Source: Debaryomyces hansenii CBS767 | Taxonomy: Eukaryota > Ascomycota > Pichiomycetes > Serinales > Debaryomycetaceae | Assembly: GCF_000006445.2 (NCBI RefSeq) | Contig: NC_006049.2 | Location: forward strand, 1,550,001-1,614,000 | Length of the DNA stretch: 64,000 bases | Direction of reading: 5' to 3' | Shown here: in pieces, positions 40,614-49,000 of the stretch | Layout of the letters: each line of letters starts with the position of its first letter | Position numbering within the stretch: the first letter of the stretch is position 1 | Program-made: the position numbers and the translations under genes | Notes under the pieces: generated by a model | What the model was told of the DNA's origin: nothing | Database searches by the model: none | Seen by the model: only the letters and a program-made list of their open reading frames with translations

Positions 40614-43058
40614 TTAAGTGTTTGAATACATGCCATCGCAGGTAATTTTTCTTCTACCTAAACTCCTTTCAATACAATTTTTGAGTAATCTGGAGTATTC
40701 GCAGCCAATTTCCCAATTACAATTTTTGTAACCTTTGTAAAAGATTTTCATTAGCCCAACTATGTGATTTTTATTCTCTATTCTTTGTAGAGATTCTGCA
40801 TGTAACTTTATAGAGTTGTGGTAAACAGTGCTATTTGAATGCTTAGCTGTATGGAATTGACCTCCAATAGTTTGTGATAGACACCGCCTTATTCTCTTCA
40901 AATATGAATAGCCATCTTCCTTTTCTGGATAGTAGTCGTCAGTTATGCTTCTTTCTTGGAATATTAAAGACTCTGGCCCTTCGAGTGAAAAGTTATAAGC
41001 AAAAACTACCAAGGCAGCACTTGCAATAATATTCTTTCTATGCAAAAATGGATCAGTATTTGGTGCATACGTGTATATAATATCTTCATTATCAGGGGAT
41101 AACAACATCTCGCATAGAAGCATATACGCATGTATCACACTTATTCTGCCATTAATACTGGTTGACCATTCTTTTACTCTATGTGAAACCACTCTATATT
41201 CGGAAGTTCCTGCAACCACATTCATTCTACTAGGTGCCCCAGCATATATAATATAATCATAATGAGTAATGCGCATATAAATTTGAGCAATATGGTACAA
41301 GCTAAATTTACATCTTGTATCATCTACTCTTAGCATTGGAGGCAAAAGTTTCTGATCCTCTTTAGGAAAGTAAAGCGATGTTTCTGTATCACAGCAGTTT
41401 CCTTTCGAACAAATATCAATTCTCCAAACATCTATTGCCAAAGAAATAGTTTCATTCCATGAATCCTTTATTGAGTCCCATTCCAAAAATGATAATTGCA
41501 AATCTTTCTGCTGCATTTGGAACATAATAGTTAATAGTCCAGCTAATAATATTTTTTTTCCGAAAGCACTAGTATGCACTTTACGTTTATGGAGTAAACT
41601 TTTCAAAGCACCCAAGAATTTTGGAGTTTTAACAGGCGGTAACGTTTCAGTTGTCAGTTTTGAGTTTTCAAATTCCCATAATTCGTCCTCGCAGGGTAAG
41701 GATAGTTTAATTTGATGAGCATACAATATAATAATATGACCATAAACTGTTGCATGGACGGTATCCAAATAAAATGCCATTAGCGTAGCCCTTTTCATTG
41801 ATTCGATTTCAATCCATTTTTTCCACAACTCATCTTTTAGAATATATGCCCCTTCTTCATTATCATCTTTTAAAGGGTCCCCACCTAAAATTGGAGATCT
41901 TCTTAATATTTGTATTTTTGCACCATGGTGTAAATAAGCTCTCTCATGTAACGCCCTACTACTACTGGTAATTTCAAAAGTCTCTAGTAATAATAAGCTC
42001 TGTACCACCCAAACTTTCGCAGGAGGTTTGCAATCAGGATTTGAAAAAATTAACCATCTCAAAGGTTCAGCAATCTCATTGGCCAATTTCTCTGGATTAT
42101 GAAATAATACAGCCTCCTGATAGCCTGTGCAACTAGTTAAGCTAGCGCCTAACATTATCATTGCAAGTAATAATAATGGATGGCATTCAAAATTAGTAAA
42201 GGACGGCCTATGTAAAATAGGGTATTGTGGGTGGTAAATTAACCAGTATATCTCCAAAAATCTTTCGATTTGAATTAAATTGAAATCAGGATTTAAATCC
42301 AACGAAGAAATTATTTCAATCAACCGATGTCTAACATTTTCATCAATGGTTTTCCTTGTATTGGAATGAGGAAAATTGGGTGAAACGGCAAAAATATTCT
42401 CCAACAAAGTCATTGGTGAAAAGGTACTTGTTATATCAGTGGCATGTCTATTCGGAAATGCACTTGCGTTATGATTCGCCCCAGATAATGAATCTGGAAT
42501 TGTCTCATCGTGGAAGAGCCATTCAATTAGATCTGATGGTGACAAAGTCTTGCCAGCCATATCTGGTATCGCGTCTTCGATTTCATTAGTTTGTTCTTGA
42601 ACCAGGTCTTGGATAGCAGGTTGAATTTGATGGAGGTGATTTTGGAGATTTTGGGCTACTGGCGGCCGTAATTCGTCTAATTCTTGGTTTACGTGTGTGT
42701 CACTTGCCGTTTCTAGGTATTCATTTGCTTGAGTCTTCGACATTTCATGCGTGGTACTCGTATCAGTATTTGCGTATGATAAGTTTTGACGTTGATTCTT
42801 CTCATCAGGGCTATCGTAATTTACTCCTTTTTCTAATCGTGTCTGGTGTCTTTTGTAATGCTTCTCCTTGACATCGTTCCGAAAGAATTTTTGCCCACAA
42901 CCTGGCCAATTGCACACATACTTTAAATACTGGGGATCATGGTTCCGTTTATGCCTTACAAGGTGATCTGCCCTAATAAATTGTTTATCACAGACATCAC
43001 ATCTAAATTTACCATACACCCTTCTTCTTTTCTTTCCCTCGATTTCGGTTCCATTCAT
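40614..43058 (-). CDS. C2H2 zinc-finger plus fungal_trans transcription factor
   Basis: An 814-residue regulator. Two adjacent C2H2 fingers lie at 20-40 (CDVC...H-X3-H) and 49-71 (C-X4-C...H-X3-H), after a basic start KKRRR. The middle homology region of fungal-specific factors (about 245-560) has FLEIYWLIYHPQYPILHRPSF, its hallmark. Recognition-helix residues at -1/3/6 are Arg/His/Arg in finger 1 and Arg/Val/Lys in finger 2, which predict a site beginning GTGG. The cluster promoters contain GTGGAT and GTGGGT elements. It sits inside the gene block, as pathway-specific regulators commonly do. Its own promoter is only 170 bp and lacks the motif. Confidence 0.85.
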   Translation of the reverse strand: MNGTEIEGKKRRRVYGKFRCDVCDKQFIRADHLVRHKRNHDPQYLKYVCNWPGCGQKFFRNDVKEKHYKRHQTRLEKGVNYDSPDEKNQRQNLSYANTDTSTTHEMSKTQANEYLETASDTHVNQELDELRPPVAQNLQNHLHQIQPAIQDLVQEQTNEIEDAIPDMAGKTLSPSDLIEWLFHDETIPDSLSGANHNASAFPNRHATDITSTFSPMTLLENIFAVSPNFPHSNTRKTIDENVRHRLIEIISSLDLNPDFNLIQIERFLEIYWLIYHPQYPILHRPSFTNFECHPLLLLAMIMLGASLTSCTGYQEAVLFHNPEKLANEIAEPLRWLIFSNPDCKPPAKVWVVQSLLLLETFEITSSSRALHERAYLHHGAKIQILRRSPILGGDPLKDDNEEGAYILKDELWKKWIEIESMKRATLMAFYLDTVHATVYGHIIILYAHQIKLSLPCEDELWEFENSKLTTETLPPVKTPKFLGALKSLLHKRKVHTSAFGKKILLAGLLTIMFQMQQKDLQLSFLEWDSIKDSWNETISLAIDVWRIDICSKGNCCDTETSLYFPKEDQKLLPPMLRVDDTRCKFSLYHIAQIYMRITHYDYIIYAGAPSRMNVVAGTSEYRVVSHRVKEWSTSINGRISVIHAYMLLCEMLLSPDNEDIIYTYAPNTDPFLHRKNIIASAALVVFAYNFSLEGPESLIFQERSITDDYYPEKEDGYSYLKRIRRCLSQTIGGQFHTAKHSNSTVYHNSIKLHAESLQRIENKNHIVGLMKIFYKGYKNCNWEIGCEYSRLLKNCIERSLGRRKITCDGMYSNT

Positions 43059-43228
43059 ACCTACCTTCTAACACAATATAAATTATACATCAACTCATTA
43101 ATTATTACCAATATCAACCTTTCAAAATGTTGGTTGCATTATTCGATTACATAATACATATTTTTCACAATAAGATAAGCTTGTTTAAATGATATAAATA
43201 TATAGCTATATAGCGATAGTATACATGG

Positions 43229-43609
43229 TTAATCAGTCGAGGCAACTACTTCTAACTCAACTTTGATAGCGGCATCCATAAATGCAACAACAACGCAACT
43301 TCTTGCTGGCTTTTGCGGAAAGTGTTTTCCATAGATCTTATTGACGGTGGCAGAATAATCGGAATGAGAGATGAACATCAACACCTTGAAAACTTTATCT
43401 AATGAAGAACCAGAGGCTTCTAAAACCTTCTTGACATTTGCTATGGCTAGTTCTGTTTGTTCCTCGAGCGATTCAGGAATACGACCATTAGCATAGTTCT
43501 GCCCCACAATTCCTGAAGTAAAGACATGTCCATTGCTTTTCCAAGCAGGACCCAAAACCGGGTGTTCTTTGCCGTCAATAGCAGACCATTCTAATTTTTC
43601 AGCTGGCAT
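43229..43609 (-). CDS. RidA (YjgF/YER057c/UK114) family enamine/imine deaminase
   Basis: A 126-residue trimeric RidA-family protein, which hydrolyses reactive enamines and imines such as 2-aminoacrylate to oxo acids. SGIVGQ, the substrate-carboxylate Arg in PARSCVVV and the Glu in KVELEVVAS are all present. It has no mitochondrial presequence, so it resembles the cytosolic Hmf1 form. It is divergent from the DAL5-type permease across 433 bp with the palindromic cluster motif. S. cerevisiae keeps its RidA genes away from DSD1; the link here points to shared work on dehydratase products. Confidence 0.88.
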   Translation of the reverse strand: MPAEKLEWSAIDGKEHPVLGPAWKSNGHVFTSGIVGQNYANGRIPESLEEQTELAIANVKKVLEASGSSLDKVFKVLMFISHSDYSATVNKIYGKHFPQKPARSCVVVAFMDAAIKVELEVVASTD

Positions 43610-43803
43610 TTTGTAATACTGTGATCTATTGAACTATTTTAGAGAAAAAGTTGAAAAAGTGATATTTTCTGCTTGGAGGTGATCTTTTATATTAATTATA
43701 TTAATTATTAGTATTGATTACGGCACTGAGTTAATTCTTGTTACATTGTTGTATGATCTTATTGGGAAATGCAATTCCGTAATCTGGGTACGGGTGCTAT
43801 TGT

Positions 43804-43824
43804 CCCCCCCCCCCCCCCCCCCCC
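43804..43824 (+). repeat. Homopolymer of 21 C residues
   Basis: An uninterrupted C21 tract eight bases before the palindromic motif in the RidA/permease promoter. Such tracts resist nucleosomes and slip in replication, so length may vary; sequencing error in length is also likely. Confidence 0.9.
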
Positions 43825-43832
43825 ATAAATGA

Positions 43833-43855
43833 GTGGATGGCATTTTCCATCCACC
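43833..43855. promoter_or_regulatory. Perfect palindromic operator-like element GTGGATGG-N6-CCATCCAC
   Basis: The arms 43833-43840 and 43847-43854 are exact inverse copies separated by CATTTT. The right arm extends to the full CCATCCACC. It lies between RidA (minus) and the permease (plus), about 200 bp from each start. The spacing suits a dimeric regulator. It is the most ordered instance of the motif shared by the cluster promoters. Confidence 0.7.
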
Positions 43856-44042
43856 ATAGCTGCGACATAATTCTCCTCGTTATCAAAAAATGCCCTCTAT
43901 TAGTACACTTATTGAATCTACGTATGATAAGATAGGGCGAGAGTAGAATTCTCTATATATATATATATGACTTGTATCTCATGTAGTATATGTTTGAGAA
44001 TAACTTAGATTAAAATATTTAACCTTAAGTGGAAAGTGTCCA

Positions 44043-45566
44043 ATGAGTGATAAAGTTAAACGCCCATCCGAAGTTGAAATTCAACCCAAAACATCTAATT
44101 CAAGCAATGAATCTTTAGGATTAGACCATATCACTTCAGCAAATGGAGATATTATTCCAGTGAATAATCATTACATCGATCATGCGCTTGAGAGGAGAGT
44201 TTGCCGCAAGTTAGATTTTAGAATTTTACCACTAGCTGCAGTGATGTATCTTTTCAATGCATTAGATAAGGGTAATATTAGCAACTCTAAGACAGATGGA
44301 ATTGATATAGACTTAGGAATAACAGGTGATAGATGGAATTTGATGCTATCGATTTTTTATATACCATTTGTATTATTTGCATTTCCTATATCGTTGATAA
44401 TTAAGAAATACAATCCAGCTAGGGTTATTCCTGTATTGATGTTTACATTTGGATCAGTTACTTTATTGGCAGTATCTGTATTTGATTTCGGATCATTAAT
44501 GGCCGCAAGATGGTTTTTGGGAATGGCAGAACTGGCATTTTTCCCAGGTATTATTTACTACCTAACCAGGTTCTACCGTCGTGGTGAATTAGCTAGAAGA
44601 TTATCAATTTTCTATGCAGCAGCAAATATTGCCAATGCATTTTCTGGTTTACTTTCATACGGTGTTTTTCAAATCAATAGCCCTCACTTGCATGGCTGGC
44701 AGATATTGTTTTTGATCGAAGGTAGCTGTACGGTATGCATTGCAGTAATCGCATATATATATTTACCAAGGTCAGTGGAAGCTGCAAAGTTTTTCACTGA
44801 AGAAGAAAGAGCTTGTGCTATTCACCGTATTATGACAGATTCTTCTGCTGAGATAGAAGAAAAGCTTTCATTAAGCGATGCGATAAAGGTCTTCAAACAC
44901 CCAGTAGCTGTTGCATGGATGTTTGTAGAAATATGTATCGGGGTTCCAATCAATTCAATCAATAACTGGTTTCCCCAAATTATTGGGGCCTTAGGCAAGT
45001 CCACGGTCGAAACTAACTTGTTCACAGTAGCACCAAATATATGGGGTGCTATATCTTTGATCATTATTGCATTTTCGTCCGATTTCTTAAGAATCAGATC
45101 ACTCTTCATTTGTATTGCAGTGTTGTCTACGTTAATTGGTTTTGCAGTTTTCGGTGCAATAGACATCGAAAATAACATACTGGCTGCATATTTTTCGTGC
45201 TTCTTGATGACTACTGGTACCTCGGCCGCTTCGGTTCTTACATCGACGTGGTACAATAATAACACTCCTAACGAAAATCGTCGTATAGTCATTAGTTCCG
45301 TGGGTGTTCCTTTAGCAAACGCCGCAGGTTTAATTTCCACCAACATTTTCAGACCAAAGGATGCCCCAAAATATGTACCAGCTCTAGGTATCACTGCTGG
45401 ATTCGGCGGCTTAGCAATTATAATAGTTTCTTCGATCGTATTATTCATGATGTATGATAATCGCAGGAGAAACAAATCGCAAGGTGTCAATTTGACTTTC
45501 AGAGATGTGCCCACTTCCGAGCTTCGTGAAGGCCCTGCCAACCCAAGCTACAGATGGATGTACTAG
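44043..45566 (+). CDS. DAL5-family MFS permease (anion:cation symporter)
   Basis: A 507-residue major facilitator of the allantoate permease family (Dal5, Tna1, Vht1, Seo1 relatives). The cytosolic N terminus ends in ERRVCRKLDFRILPL, the usual entry to TM1, followed by MYLFNALDKGNISNSK, a family signature. About twelve membrane segments follow, with the conserved RWFLGMAELAFFPGIIYYLTRFYRR cut by short loops (TM4-5) and a late TSTWYNNNTPNENRR. These carriers import small organic anions and amides such as allantoate, nicotinate, pantothenate or dipeptides. The cluster suggests import of the compound processed by the neighbouring enzymes; the ligand is unknown. Confidence 0.88.
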   Translation: MSDKVKRPSEVEIQPKTSNSSNESLGLDHITSANGDIIPVNNHYIDHALERRVCRKLDFRILPLAAVMYLFNALDKGNISNSKTDGIDIDLGITGDRWNLMLSIFYIPFVLFAFPISLIIKKYNPARVIPVLMFTFGSVTLLAVSVFDFGSLMAARWFLGMAELAFFPGIIYYLTRFYRRGELARRLSIFYAAANIANAFSGLLSYGVFQINSPHLHGWQILFLIEGSCTVCIAVIAYIYLPRSVEAAKFFTEEERACAIHRIMTDSSAEIEEKLSLSDAIKVFKHPVAVAWMFVEICIGVPINSINNWFPQIIGALGKSTVETNLFTVAPNIWGAISLIIIAFSSDFLRIRSLFICIAVLSTLIGFAVFGAIDIENNILAAYFSCFLMTTGTSAASVLTSTWYNNNTPNENRRIVISSVGVPLANAAGLISTNIFRPKDAPKYVPALGITAGFGGLAIIIVSSIVLFMMYDNRRRNKSQGVNLTFRDVPTSELREGPANPSYRWMY

Positions 45567-46015
45567 CTACAGTGTGGAATTCCAAGTATAATGTCTGATG
45601 TTTCAATTCTATGGTTATTTGTATACTAAATATATGATTTTGTGATGTAATGATTTATTGTGTGTATGGCTCTCATTTCTGAGATTGATTTCGTCATTGC
45701 GCATAACGCTATTAAATGAATCGTACGTGAGCAATGTTAAACATTCTCATCGTGCGAGGTAGTCACCATTCGACTAGCCAATTGAGGCGTATGTTCACGG
45801 AAGTACTTAGTTAGCAAGAAGGCTATACTAGGACTTGCAAATACGTTTGACGGGCAAATCACGTGGATATGATTGCAAATTGGTATTGATGATCATTCAT
45901 TGCTACCAATAGTTCAATAGTCAAGACATATATAAAAGTATTTAAAGTATTTAAAGTATTCCTTACGTCTCAATTCTTCATAAACAATAAATAGAACATA
46001 TTTAAATATAGCAAA
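45567..46015. other. Intergenic before the Vip1-like gene
   Basis: 449 bp with a TATA-like run near 45929 and the 9-bp repeat described separately. No gene seen. Confidence 0.5.
45936..45960 (+). repeat. 9-bp tandem repeat AAGTATTTA, about 2.8 copies
   Basis: Two full and one partial copy in the leader or core promoter of the Vip1-like gene, about 55 bp before its ATG. It is a small slip-type repeat of unknown effect. Confidence 0.85.
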
Positions 46016-46861
46016 ATGTCAACAGTAATTGTATCAAACGTTCCACAATCAATTTCAAATGAAAAACTCCACGAATTCTTCTCATTCTGTGGAAAAGTGA
46101 AGTCAATCAATTTGATTGAAAAAACGGAAAAAACTGGAAAATATGAAGTTCAATTCGAACTGGAAAAGGCATTGCATACCGCATTATTATTAAATGAAGC
46201 AGAATTGGATTCTGTTCCAATTCAGGTTGAAAAGTCAGAAACTCCTCCTGATTATGCTGCGGTTGGTAACCAAAATGCATCCTTTGGGGGTGATAATAAG
46301 ATTCAGAGCTCGGTTTTAGCTTCAGGGGATAATAAGGATGCAGATGCATCTACCGTGACGGGAGATAGCGAATACGATGATATTTCCCAAGAAGAGAAGC
46401 CTAAATATGCTATAATGGCTCAATTATTGGCTTCCGGTTATACTTTGTCTGATAATTTGATACAAAAGGGAATTGATGTTGATAAGGAAAAGGGATACAC
46501 TTCTAAGTTCAAGTCATTTTTGACTTCGTTAGATGAAAAATACATACACTCTAATAAGCCAGATTCGGCTGCAGGCAAGGGAATTTCCAAGGCTCAATCT
46601 ACATTTGGTGACTTAGCGAAATCCTTCAATGAATCTGGGTACCAAAAGAAATGGAATCAATATTTAGAAAAAGCTTCTAATCATCCTTATGGTGTGAAGG
46701 TGCATGATTTCTACAAAAATTTGGCTGAAGATGCCAAAGAAGTACATCTTGAAGCCAAGAGATTAAGTGAATTGAAGAAGGAGAGAGAACTAGAACAAAA
46801 TGTTGAAAACGCGGCATCAACTGCCAATGCAGGAGCTGCCATTAACACTGTTAATGAGTAG
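46016..46861 (+). CDS. RRM protein similar to S. pombe Vip1
   Basis: A 281-residue protein with one N-terminal RNA-recognition motif (about 3-74): RNP2-like VIVSNVPQ and RNP1-like GKYEVQFE. The rest is helical and charged, with YAIMAQLLASGYTLSDNLI and a C-terminal Glu/Lys-rich helix, a layout shared with fungal Vip1-type proteins. The aromatic residues of RNP1 are partly replaced, so RNA binding may be weak. The family's function is poorly known; S. cerevisiae has no clear equivalent I can name. Confidence 0.7.
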   Translation: MSTVIVSNVPQSISNEKLHEFFSFCGKVKSINLIEKTEKTGKYEVQFELEKALHTALLLNEAELDSVPIQVEKSETPPDYAAVGNQNASFGGDNKIQSSVLASGDNKDADASTVTGDSEYDDISQEEKPKYAIMAQLLASGYTLSDNLIQKGIDVDKEKGYTSKFKSFLTSLDEKYIHSNKPDSAAGKGISKAQSTFGDLAKSFNESGYQKKWNQYLEKASNHPYGVKVHDFYKNLAEDAKEVHLEAKRLSELKKERELEQNVENAASTANAGAAINTVNE

Positions 46862-46976
46862 TACTGTTTTATATCTACATCTATATAGTGTGTATTATTT
46901 GGGATTCATATAGTTTAATGTATTAGTTACGAAAAATTGCTATGTGGAATGCTCAGCGAAGCCGCATACACCACAA

Positions 46977-47781
46977 ATGTCCCTCGTATCAATTGCAAAA
47001 AGAGCAATTGGAACATGCTATCATACACTCGTCCATAGGGTATCCGATGCTAAACTATGTATTGCAATGAAAACCCTGGCTCCTAGCGTCGATGAGTTAG
47101 TCTATAATAACACTAATCGCAATCCAACCCCATTCACCCTAGATAGAACTAACTCACCCTACCTATATATGGTCTATAACCATCGAAAATCTACTCAACC
47201 GAAACAGCACTACACAATTGAAGATACGAAACTCCCTGAGCGTTCTAAGATGTACCACTGTGATTGCAACAGTGGTATTGACGATTATCTCAACCACGTT
47301 CTGTTTGAAACAGACTCGACAGTTGCCCTCCATCTATTGCACAACAAAGCCCTTCAGAAACTTGCTAACCAACTACCTGTCATAAAACGTACTACTACTA
47401 CAAGGATCCATCGCATAGACCTGCTTTTAGTCGATTTGTGTCTTGTCTCGAAGATGATAACCAGAGAATTGAAGCTGCAGTATGTATCCTATCTACACAC
47501 CTCGATTTCTACATACGATGATTACTAACACATTTAGTTTTGACATCCTTTCCGAACACGTTAAGACTCTAAAATATACCACTTCTCCGTGGGTAACGAA
47601 GTTTCAAGACTGTGCTATTAGGATCATTCTTGAATATCTACGAAATATCCATATAGACAGTAACTGTCCTATAAGTGCAACGTATTCTATTCTGTCGGCG
47701 ATTTCGGGATTGGAATTCATTCTACAAGAACACTTTGTCAATCGCATACATAATTTTCATTATATAGACGGACTTGTATAG
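46977..47781 (+). CDS. Unrecognised two-exon gene with canonical yeast intron
   Basis: Exon 1 is 46977-47479 and exon 2 is 47538-47781, giving 248 residues. The 58-nt intron (47480-47537) has donor GTATGT, a perfect TACTAAC branch site (47523-47529) and acceptor TAG eight bases later. Splicing joins two open frames that otherwise end or begin at this point. I recognise no domain, signal peptide or membrane span; the protein is polar with His and Cys residues (MYHCDCNSG) and helical segments near the end. Five codons are CTG and many are C-ending, unlike neighbouring genes. The start may lie in a further 5' exon, since an ATG at 46942 opens another 41-codon frame. It could be fast-evolving or clade-specific. 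Confidence 0.62.
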
Positions 47782-47869
47782 TTATGTACATGTATTCGAT
47801 TGTTCCGTGCCTATCACGGAAGGTTTTGCCAATACACGAAATGATTAGGCCCTCGGCGTTATCTTACCC

Positions 47870-47881
47870 CGGAGAAGCGGA
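47870..47881 (-). promoter_or_regulatory. CSRE-like element upstream of SFC1
   Basis: The minus strand reads TCCGCTTCTCCG, one mismatch from the Cat8/Sip4 consensus YCCNYTNRKCCG. S. cerevisiae SFC1 (ACR1) is activated through such carbon-source-responsive elements on ethanol and acetate. It lies about 165 bp before the SFC1 ATG and 35 bp before a TATATAAA (47916-47923). Function is inferred from the family case. Confidence 0.45.
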
Positions 47882-48043
47882 ACAGTTGACTAACTCCCCC
47901 ACAAAAAATGAATCATATATAAAGCCATTCTTGAACGAATTTTGAAAAATTTGTAAAACGATAATTATAGTCCTTTAGTTGCTTATATTGAACTAGGTCA
48001 AAAACGCTTCAAGTTAGTCAAAAGTTAAATATTCAGAACAAAA

Positions 48044-49000
48044 ATGTCGACCACTAAACCTCAAAAACAAACTAAAGGAAAGGGTGTTACTGATTTAATT
48101 GCTGGTGGTACAGCTGGTTTGTTCGAAGCCTTATGTTGTCATCCATTAGATACCATTAAGGTTAGAATGCAATTATACAGAAAGTCGGGTCAAAAACCTC
48201 CAGGTTTCATTAAAACTGGTATCAATATTGTCCAAAAGGAAACATTTATGTCGTTGTACAAAGGTTTAGGGGCAGTTGTTATTGGTATCGTCCCAAAGAT
48301 GGCATTGAGATTCTCCTCATATGAATTTTATAGATCGTTATTATACAGACCAGATGGGTCCATTTCTACTGGTAACACATTCCTTGCTGGTGTTGGTGCA
48401 GGTATCACCGAAGCCGTTATGGTTGTCAACCCTATGGAAGTCGTGAAGATTAGATTACAAGCCCAACACCACTCTATGGCTGACCCATTAGATGTTCCAA
48501 AGTATAGAAATGCCCCACACGCTGCTTATCTTATTGTCAAGGAAGAAGGTTTCAGTACCTTGTACAGAGGTGTTTCGTTGACTGCTGCTAGACAAGCTAC
48601 CAACCAAGGTGTTAATTTCACTGTTTACTCGAAGATTAAGGAATACTTGCAAGGTTACCACAATACCGAAGTTTTGCCAGCATGGGAAACTTCGTGTATT
48701 GGTTTGATTTCTGGTGCTTTAGGTCCTTTATCCAATGCTCCTTTGGATACCATTAAGACCAGATTGCAAAAGACCACTTACGCTTCGAATGAATCAGGTT
48801 TGGTTAGAATCGTTAAAATCGCTAATCAATTGATCAAGGAAGAAGGTATTCATGCCTTATACAAGGGTATCACCCCTAGAATTATGAGAGTTGCCCCAGG
48901 TCAAGCTGTTACATTTACTGTTTACGAATACATGAAGCGTGTTTTAGCAGGCGAAACCCAAATTCCTGTTCCTGGCGTAAGCTCTAAAAAGATCGATTAG
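48044..49000 (+). CDS. SFC1: Mitochondrial succinate-fumarate carrier
   Basis: A 318-residue mitochondrial carrier. The three repeats each contain the PX(D/E)XX(K/R) signature: PLDTIKVR, PMEVVKIR and PLDTIKTR. The stretches GGTAGLFEALCCHPLD, YKGLGAVVIGIVPKMA and LTAARQATNQG identify it as Sfc1 (Acr1), which exchanges cytosolic succinate for matrix fumarate and links the glyoxylate cycle to gluconeogenesis, and not as the related citrate carrier. Codon bias is strong, so expression is probably high. There is no cleavable presequence, as usual. Confidence 0.95.
   Translation: MSTTKPQKQTKGKGVTDLIAGGTAGLFEALCCHPLDTIKVRMQLYRKSGQKPPGFIKTGINIVQKETFMSLYKGLGAVVIGIVPKMALRFSSYEFYRSLLYRPDGSISTGNTFLAGVGAGITEAVMVVNPMEVVKIRLQAQHHSMADPLDVPKYRNAPHAAYLIVKEEGFSTLYRGVSLTAARQATNQGVNFTVYSKIKEYLQGYHNTEVLPAWETSCIGLISGALGPLSNAPLDTIKTRLQKTTYASNESGLVRIVKIANQLIKEEGIHALYKGITPRIMRVAPGQAVTFTVYEYMKRVLAGETQIPVPGVSSKKID

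Larger units (their letters stand above)
43610..44042. other. RidA/permease divergent promoter
   Basis: Beyond the C21 tract and palindrome, it holds a TA-repeat TATA region near 43954-43968, about 75 bp before the permease ATG. No gene is present. Confidence 0.55.

Noticed and set aside
44822..45541. A 239-codon open frame on the minus strand
   Set aside because: It lies wholly antisense to the DAL5-family permease, whose reading is certain, and its translation has no family features.
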